A stretch of DNA of 64,000 nt, taken from the NCBI GenBank assembly GCA_050084985.1, contig JBITNC010000002.1, forward strand, positions 28,892,001-28,956,000, written 5' to 3'. Positions 58,051 to 64,000 of this stretch are shown in pieces (position 1 is the first letter of the stretch; each line of letters starts with the position of its first letter). The notes beneath the pieces were generated by a model. It made no database searches. It was not told the DNA's origin and was given only the letters and a program-made list of their open reading frames with translations. The position numbers and the translations under genes were made by a program. The stretch comes from Nageia nagi (taxonomy: Eukaryota; Pinophyta).

Positions 58051-58345
58051 CCCTTAATGCAATATTAGGGTAGAGATAAGAGAAGAAAGTGTAAGAGAGA
58101 TCTCCTCCATAAGAGATACAATCGGAGATTAGAACTTGACATCTTGAGAAGTAATATATGTTAGATTCTAAACAAGGATCAACTACTTAACCATTTGAAA
58201 AAATGGTTTACAACACAATAATCATCAACCATAAATGGTTGTAGTGTACAAGTAGTCATTCAACATTATGTTGACATGATGAACCTCCATAAGCCTGTAT
58301 GCTTGAAGTAGCTAACCTGCACACTTGCAAGCTACAAGAAACTCA
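58051..58345 (-). other. 3' internal tract of a minus-strand Copia element
   Basis: Reverse complement of this stretch aligns with 28,020-28,325 of the Copia at 20,164, including ATATTGCATTAAGGG before the LTR, a pyrimidine run, and GTACACTACAACC or GGTTACTTAC-like blocks. RNase H and the rest of pol are not found above it, so the element is truncated. Confidence 0.75.
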
Positions 58346-59944
58346 TAAACAAGATCAATTAGATGCATCATACATTCATTTCAACATACAATAGATGAAT
58401 TAACCAATACCATCCATAACTGATCAAATGGCATACTATAAGTTGTGTTAAATAAGCCTATAATCACACTATAATTCATCATAAATATGTTAAGCAAACC
58501 AATAGTCATAAGATATATATTTTATTAATTCTTAATTTTATCTAAGATGCATAAACAAGTTATTTTCATGTGGATAACTTAGTATAACAAATGATCCTTC
58601 TATAAGTGAAGTAAGTTCCCAATAATTCATACTTTAGTCTCTCTTAAGGACAACTTTACCATCCTAAAATATTTAGGTCAACTTTACCATCCTAAAGATG
58701 CAATGGGTTCATTATATGGGTTTATGTAATTTAATATTATTTTTGCAACCTTTTTGTATGCAATTTTATATGAAGTTGACATCATTTAAGAGTAATTTCT
58801 CCCCTTAAGGGAAACTTCATCTAAATACGAGCATAAATAAGTCTAAATTATCCATAAATCGATACACATATCACTTAGCATGCTTGTCTTAATGTAATAT
58901 AAGCATCCATTACATTAAGTAAATATCAATACATATAATACTTTTAAGTGCACTAGTGCACATAAGATCTTATAACAAGATCAAAATCCAATTGATTTCG
59001 CTATTATATATTTAACATATAAACTAATATAACATCCAACTATCAAATTTCAGTTACCGATCCTTATTTATAACTACTAAGTCTCCTCTTTTACTAAAAT
59101 ATTGGAAGGAATGGAACTAAAGTAGGGACTTGTTAACTCATTGGTTAACTCTTATATGCATTTAAAGAGCACTTCTTGCTTAGCTATGAGCTCATTTTGC
59201 TTTGTATAGATCATGTTAAATGCTTGATATCCCACTACCCTTTGCCTCTTCAATATTTCACATCATAAATAAGGTTCACTTGTAGACTTATTGATGCATG
59301 CTATTAATTGAGCATTGGCCAAATCTCTTAGTTGTAGTGCCTATCTAGCCATTGATGAACCTTCCCCAATGTTACTCTGCACTCCTCATACATCCTCCTC
59401 ATTTAGAGATTACCCTAAGCAAGCTTGGATCTTATTTGTCATGACTAGAACTATAATGCTTCATTCATATATGAATAGTTATTTATAGAGAATGCATTAC
59501 TTTGAGAAGTGGTAAGTACCACCAACTTTTAATTGAGTTATTCACGCTATCGTATACAACATTTATTAAAGCGATATTATGTATCTAATTATGATAGTAT
59601 CAATAAATGATGAAAAACTTCTGAAATATTTTCTCCATTTCCATAAATAAGTTTTCATCAAAAAAATATAACTACACATAATTACTTATGTGGTAAACTT
59701 TCATCATAATCTATCCAAATATTATGGTAATTATCAAGAATATTTTCCTTACCATCAATAAATTAAGGCAAGTATTCTTATCACTAAGGTAATGATTCAT
59801 GTTATCGAGGCAATAATATCATCCTTTAATTAGGAAATAACATTAATTTTAAAAATAACCATAAGCTCAAAAATCATCTCTAGATGCATACGTTCTTACC
59901 CCTTTTATGGTCTTCATCAACAATATTATAATTTGGATCACAAA
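58346..59944. other. AT-rich region, no gene seen
   Basis: A 28 bp direct repeat (TCAACTTTACCATCCTAAA at 58,649 and 58,679) and otherwise anonymous DNA. A stretch at 59,090-59,400 is less AT-rich but has no open frame. Confidence 0.4.
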
Positions 59945-60215
59945 ATACTATAAGTCACAAATGCCAAGTTGACTATGCCACCTAGTTGAGCCATAGGCCA
60001 CAAATGCGAATGTGACTATACCATCTAGTCAAGATTTATGAGCCATAAGCCACATAAGCTAACTTGACTATACCACTTAGTCAAGATTTATGAATCATAG
60101 GCCACATATGCTAACTTGACTATACCACTTAGTCAAGATTTACGAATCATAGACCACAAATACCACTTAGTCAAGATACATAAGCCACAAGGTGCCAACT
60201 TGACTAACATGGTTC
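59945..60215 (+). repeat. 57 bp minisatellite, first array
   Basis: Four to five units with AACTTGACTATACCACTTAG, TCAAGATTTATGA and CATAGGCCACA. The later units are shortened. Confidence 0.9.
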
Positions 60216-60274
60216 AATTTCTCAACAATATTAATTCATAATAGATAATATTCCAAAAAATTAAGTCAAAGAAT

Positions 60275-60690
60275 TGCAATTTTGGAGAAGGGCAAGCCTT
60301 TTTAACTACTCTAACAATTTGCAATTATGGAGAAGGATGAACCTTTTTAACCACTCCATAAATTTTTAACTTTGGAGAAGAGTGAATCTTTTTAACCACT
60401 CCAATTATTTGCTATTTTGGAGAAGAACAAAACTTTTTAACCAGTCCATTTATTTGCAATATTGGAGAAGGGTGAACCTTTTTAACCACTCCAACAATTT
60501 GTTATTTTGGAGAAGGTTGAATTTTTTTAACCACTCTAATAGTTTGTATTTTTTGAGAAGGTTGAACCTTTTTAACCTCTTCAATAGTTTGCATTTGTAG
60601 AGAAGATCGAACCTTTTTAACCTCTCCATTAATTTGTAATCATGGAGAAGAGAAAACCTTTTTAATCACTCCATATGCTACAATTTGCAA
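60275..60690 (+). repeat. 57 bp minisatellite, second array
   Basis: About seven units with TTTGGAGAAGGGTGAACCTT, TTTAACCACTCCAA and AATTTGC. The period is a multiple of three, so a 72-codon frame (60,382-60,600) stays open, reading RRTKLFNQSIYLQYW, RRVNLFNHSNNLLFW and so on. I take this as a by-product of the period, not a gene. Its unit differs from that of the first array, although both are about 57 bp. Confidence 0.92.
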
Positions 60691-61167
60691 ACAATCCATC
60701 AACATGGATGGAAGTAAGTTATGTACTATAAGTCATCATAGAGATACCAAGCCAATACTTATACTCACTTTTTGTATCCATAATACAAGTATGAATCAAT
60801 CATAACAAGAATTCATACTTCAATCCTTCTTGAGAACATCATTACCAACCAAGCAATTAGGGTTTAGGTACAAAAATATCAATGAAGTTTTATTTTGATG
60901 GATAATAATACAAAGTTCCATCCAAAATTTACTTCTTGATAAACATGCTTGGATTTTATCCTTTTTTATGAAGTTAATAATACCCCCACTTAAGAGTAAT
61001 TTCATTAACAATTGAAGGAATGTACACTTTCCATAGGTTACTCATACACTTCCTTTTCAAAGTAAAAGCAATTAATATTATATCAATGTAAAAAAGTTGC
61101 TTGATCAATAAATACTTATCCCATACATTAATGGTGTTTAAAAAAGATGATATTTATACCAATAATT
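60691..61167. other. AT-rich spacer before the Gypsy LTR
   Basis: No gene or repeat recognised. The five bases before the LTR are TAATT. Confidence 0.4.
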
Positions 61168-61693
61168 GTAGATGCCTAAAAATGAAATTATTATTTATTA
61201 AATAATTCATTTTATAGCATCAAGGCATATGTATTGTAAAGAGGGTTATAAATATACCCAAAAATCAAAGAGGATAAAATGTTGCTATAAAAGAACATCA
61301 AAGGCAACATAAATGATATCAATGAATATCAAAAGAAAGAGATCAGAACATGCAATATTATTTCTACCTGACCAACAATGGTATTTTGTAATACCACCTC
61401 TGCATAGATCTATTAGACCCCTCATTTTGATTCATATATATTTATTTCTATTCGTGGATCTACATCTTTCATGCAGCTAACGATGTGCTTTTGGTTCATT
61501 GGTGACATTTGCTTCTTATGGTATATTATTATGATTAATGTATGATCTCTATTATTTCATTTAGATGTGAGTTAGATGAAGGTACATTGTTTATCATGTT
61601 CGTTTGATGTCATACTTCTGATATATGCTTCAATATTATATTACAGACAAATAATGCATTGATTTATTATTTATGCATTAGTTTTAGTCTACA
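61168..61693 (+). repeat. Gypsy 5' LTR
   Basis: 526 bp, TGTAGATGCCTAAAAATGAA to TTTTAGTCTACA, with perfect TGTAGA/TCTACA ends. It aligns in reverse complement with 45,473-46,105. Confidence 0.9.
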
Positions 61694-61695
61694 TT

Positions 61696-61711
61696 TTGGT
61701 GAACCCAATAA
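61696..61711 (+). other. Gypsy primer binding site
   Basis: TTGGTGAACCCAATA starts 2 bp after the LTR. The TTGGTG..CCC form is usual for plant Gypsy elements; the primer tRNA was not determined. Confidence 0.65.
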
Positions 61712-61817
61712 TTTCTATCAATCTTGCCCTACCAGCGAGATCTCACCAAAATTTTGAAAAGGATCAATGTTGTTAGCGATGTTCATCAACTATTTTTAGG
61801 TTGTTAGAGGTGTGAAA

Positions 61818-63150
61818 AATGGAACAAGCCCTAGCATAGATAGCATATTTAAACAAATAAGTGGTCGATCTAACTACATAGCTAAAATCAATACAAAGTT
61901 CAAATAGTAATTTGTAGTCAATTCAAGACCCAACAATAGTTGCAAGGTTAACCATTCTTGAGAATAGTAATAAACTCCAGCAAAAAGAATAAGATTATGA
62001 TTGTGTATTCACCTCACCCTTATCAGATGATATCCATAATTATCCACTACCATCCAAGCGCAAGGCCCCCAAGTTTGAGGTGTTTAGTGGTGAATAAGAC
62101 CCATAACAACATCTTATCAACTTTTAGGAGTGCTTATTGAAATTGGGATTAGAGGAGAAGTTGACAGTAAAAAAAATTTCAAGGAGTTTAAAAGGTGATG
62201 TCAATCAATGGTTCTATAATTTTCCAAGAGGATCAATAGATTCATTCAATTCATTGGTAAAAGTGTTCATAGGTTAATACGACCATAATGTTAAAGAGCA
62301 AGGAATAGTTACAGAGTTATGTGCAATATGCCAAGGAAACAATGAAACCCTAGAGAAGTATATTGCAAGATTCAAAAAGGTATGGTAATTTATTTGTAGT
62401 AAATTAGATGAGACTAAAATTTGTGGCATATTTAGAGATTCTATTTTACCAATAATTAATTTTCATGCTCCAACTAATAAGAGTATTGGATTTGGAGTAT
62501 TAGTAAAAGAATTATTGCAAAAAGTGAAAGTTCTACTTGAGTTAGAAGATCTCAAGTATACATATACTCCTTACAATAAGGAAAATAGTAGGATATACTC
62601 AAAAAAGGAGGATATATTATGAATATGGTTGATGCACCTGCATCCCTACCTAAATTGATAAGATCAGCTACAACAAGAGATATACGGTATACATTTCCAA
62701 TTCAACCAAGGTTTATTATGAGAGATATGATGAAAAGAGGTTTATTGTAGACATTAGAAAAAAAGGTACAAGATGATAATATTCCTATGGGAAAATATGA
62801 TGCTTATTGCACTTATCATCAAAGAGAAGGTCATGCTACAAATTTTTGCAAAGCATTAGAGGTAGTGATTTTGGATCTCATTACCTAAGGGAGATACAAA
62901 ATTGATCAAAAAGATTCAGATCTGTAGGTAATAATGAACATAGTTTCATTTGATAAAGAAGTTTGTGCGAGATTAAGAAGAGGGAGTCCAAGGAATATTC
63001 TAATTCTAGTTACTAGTGAATAAGTAAGTGTCCCACTTGATCTAAAAACTTATAGCATGATTGAGCAATTGAAAACTACTCCTACTAAGATTAGTTTATA
63101 TGATCTCATATCTACATCTGAAACACATAGGGAGATATTATATTTGTGAG
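61818..63150 (+). pseudogene. Gypsy gag remnant
   Basis: Plus-strand frame from about 61,818: MEQALA, RLTILENSNKLQQKE, KRKAPKFEVFSGE, ECLLKLGLEEKLTVKKISRS, GDVNQWFYNFPRGSIDSFNS, EQGIVTELCAICQGNNETLE and KYIARFKKVW, which is the Retrotrans_gag domain (a..W...l....I.sw..l...F...f). Near 62,812 YCTYHQREGHATNFCKALE is the nucleocapsid knuckle of this lineage (C..H...GH.t..C). Near 63,060 TYSMIEQLKTTPTKISLYDL fits the linker before the protease. About eight stops are all TAA or TAG where related gags often have Gln. It is inactive. Confidence 0.85.
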
Positions 63151-63325
63151 ATTGTTTTTTGTGTTCATGTTTTGAATATGGATGGTTAAGAGAGTTTTTA
63201 AGTGATCTTGGTAGATTAGGATTTTATTTCTTAAGTTTTAAATCCATCAATTTCACAACATCAAATATATCATATCATATGTGAAATATAAATATCCAAA
63301 TATGCATAATATCAAATGCACTATC

Positions 63326-63818
63326 TGTTGGAATGTATAATGCATTATTCTAAAGGTTTGTATTAAATATTCTATGTAAGTTCACTAATAATTAAGGGTA
63401 TCATTTGATACCTTAAGTATTTAATTGAATATGATAATGTAACTTGTCCTACACTCCATGTCATCAGCATACCCCTTGGGTAAAAAGATATGCATGTCAT
63501 GCTTTTGTACATTGGATAAAAGGGTGATCCAAAGAGAAATTTTGGCCTATAAATAGAAGGCTCTCTCTTTGTGATTACACACCAATTATGGAGTGAAGTT
63601 ATGCTATAGGATAGAAGTGTAGGAGTTGAGATTAGAAGAATTGTAAGAGAGTTGTATTTGTGATTGAAGTAAAGATCTAGTTAGTGGATGTACTCCTAGT
63701 TGGAGGAACCACTTACATCTTGTGTTGTGAGATTGCTTTGTGAGTTTGTTAGATGTAATTGTGAGCTTTAATGTTATCTTGGTTGATTAGTAATTATCTT
63801 TTAGTGTTAGTTCTTTCA
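63326..63818 (+). repeat. Copia 5' LTR
   Basis: 493 bp, TGTTGGAATGTATAATGC to TTCTTTCA, closely related to 20,164-20,662. TATA box CCTATAAATAGAAGG at 63,547. Confidence 0.93.
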
Positions 63819-63820
63819 TT

Positions 63821-63836
63821 TTGGTATCAGAGCTCC
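63821..63836 (+). other. Primer binding site, perfect tRNA-iMet type
   Basis: TTGGTATCAGAGCTCC, 2 bp after the LTR. Confidence 0.92.
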
Positions 63837-64000
63837 TTGGAAGCTCCTCTTCACATCCTTGGAGTGGAATCTCTCCTTCAACATCTTGGAGGTATTCAAC
63901 TTGGAGGTCTTAAACCTACTCTTCATTGTGAGGTAAAAAGATCTTCAAAGGTGTAAACTCCTTTCCTTTTTTTTACATGATACTAATATTTTTGTTAGTC

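Larger units (their letters stand above)
61168..63325 (+). mobile_element. Ty3/Gypsy 5' end (LTR, PBS, gag), cut by a Copia insertion
   Basis: The LTR at 61,168-61,693 is the same family as the deleted Gypsy at 45,473-49,518. PBS and a gag remnant follow. Downstream the sequence is broken at 63,326 by a Copia LTR; pol would lie beyond the window or is lost. Confidence 0.88.
63326..64000 (+). mobile_element. Copia element, 5' end only (runs off the window)
   Basis: 5' LTR, perfect PBS and the first 160 bp of the leader. It has the family leader start GTGAGGTAAAAAGATCTTCAAAGG at 63,929. Inserted in the Gypsy gag region; the left target sequence is CTATC. This is the least decayed PBS of the four copies, so the element may be the youngest and could have a more intact pol to the right. 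Confidence 0.88.

Noticed and set aside
60382-60600. 72-codon repeat protein
   Set aside because: The frame stays open because the minisatellite period is a multiple of three; no start context or homologue supports it.
60275-60690. CRISPR array
   Set aside because: Units are contiguous tandem copies without unique spacers, and the DNA is plant nuclear.
23660-63150. Nuclear genetic code in which TAA and TAG mean Gln, as in some ciliates
   Set aside because: Stops at Gln sites are frequent, but many CAA and CAG codons remain, TGA stops and frameshifts also occur, and TNP2, PPR and tRNA-iMet PBS signatures are those of land plants. Decay explains it better.
20663-63836. tRNA genes
   Set aside because: The matches to initiator tRNA are 12-16 bp primer binding sites next to LTRs, not full tRNA genes.

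Overview
The window reads as nuclear DNA of a land plant, most likely a gymnosperm such as a conifer. It is AT-rich and I see no intact single-copy host gene. Almost everything recognisable is a transposable element or a decayed gene fragment. Plant-specific signatures are tRNA-iMet-type primer binding sites (TGGTATCAGAGC), TNP2 and Transposase_24 proteins of CACTA (En/Spm) elements, degenerate TTTAGGG-type repeats, and many remnants of pentatricopeptide repeat (PPR) genes of a type I associate from memory with conifers. No rRNA gene, tRNA gene or CRISPR array was seen.

Layout from left to right. 1-9,940: a minus-strand PPR pseudogene array, split by a 5.6 kb LTR element without pol (1,651-7,245, LARD-like, minus strand). 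9,940-12,053: AT-rich DNA with a perfect 94 bp palindrome and a repeat unit that occurs twice. 12,054-30,072: a CACTA element with a 3 bp target duplication (CAT). It carries the C-terminal end of TNP2 on the minus strand, long telomere-like and TTAGGGTTAATTTTTGTAAAA arrays, and a Transposase_24 gene on the plus strand. An intron of that gene holds an 8.66 kb Ty1/Copia element (20,164-28,823) with two LTRs, PBS, PPT and a decayed gag-pol. 30,073-41,000: interspersed repeats, a second Transposase_24 pseudogene containing a 305 bp inverted duplication, and PPR scraps on both strands. 41,062-51,500: a second, more complete TNP2 on the minus strand, split by a 4.05 kb internally deleted Ty3/Gypsy element (45,473-49,518) with a perfect 5 bp target duplication (CATCA).

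52,320-64,000: an unrecognised minus-strand coding remnant cut by a Copia-family 5' LTR (53,079), then a G-rich repeat block. A 1.18 kb non-autonomous CACTA (54,858-56,038, duplication ATG) has captured a PPR fragment. A minus-strand LTR with its upstream internal sequence (57,459-58,345) and two 57 bp minisatellites follow. Next comes a plus-strand Gypsy 5' end with LTR, PBS and gag (61,168-63,325), cut by another Copia 5' LTR with a perfect PBS (63,326) that runs off the window.

The order of events can be read from the nesting: PPR and other repeats first, then CACTA and LARD elements, then Copia and Gypsy insertions. Every coding remnant carries stops or frameshifts. In the Copia, Gypsy and Transposase_24 remnants most premature stops sit where the family usually has glutamine (CAA or CAG changed to TAA or TAG). 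I read this as C-to-T decay. Nothing here looks like a functioning multigene pathway; the interest is in the nesting, the gene-fragment capture and the decay pattern.
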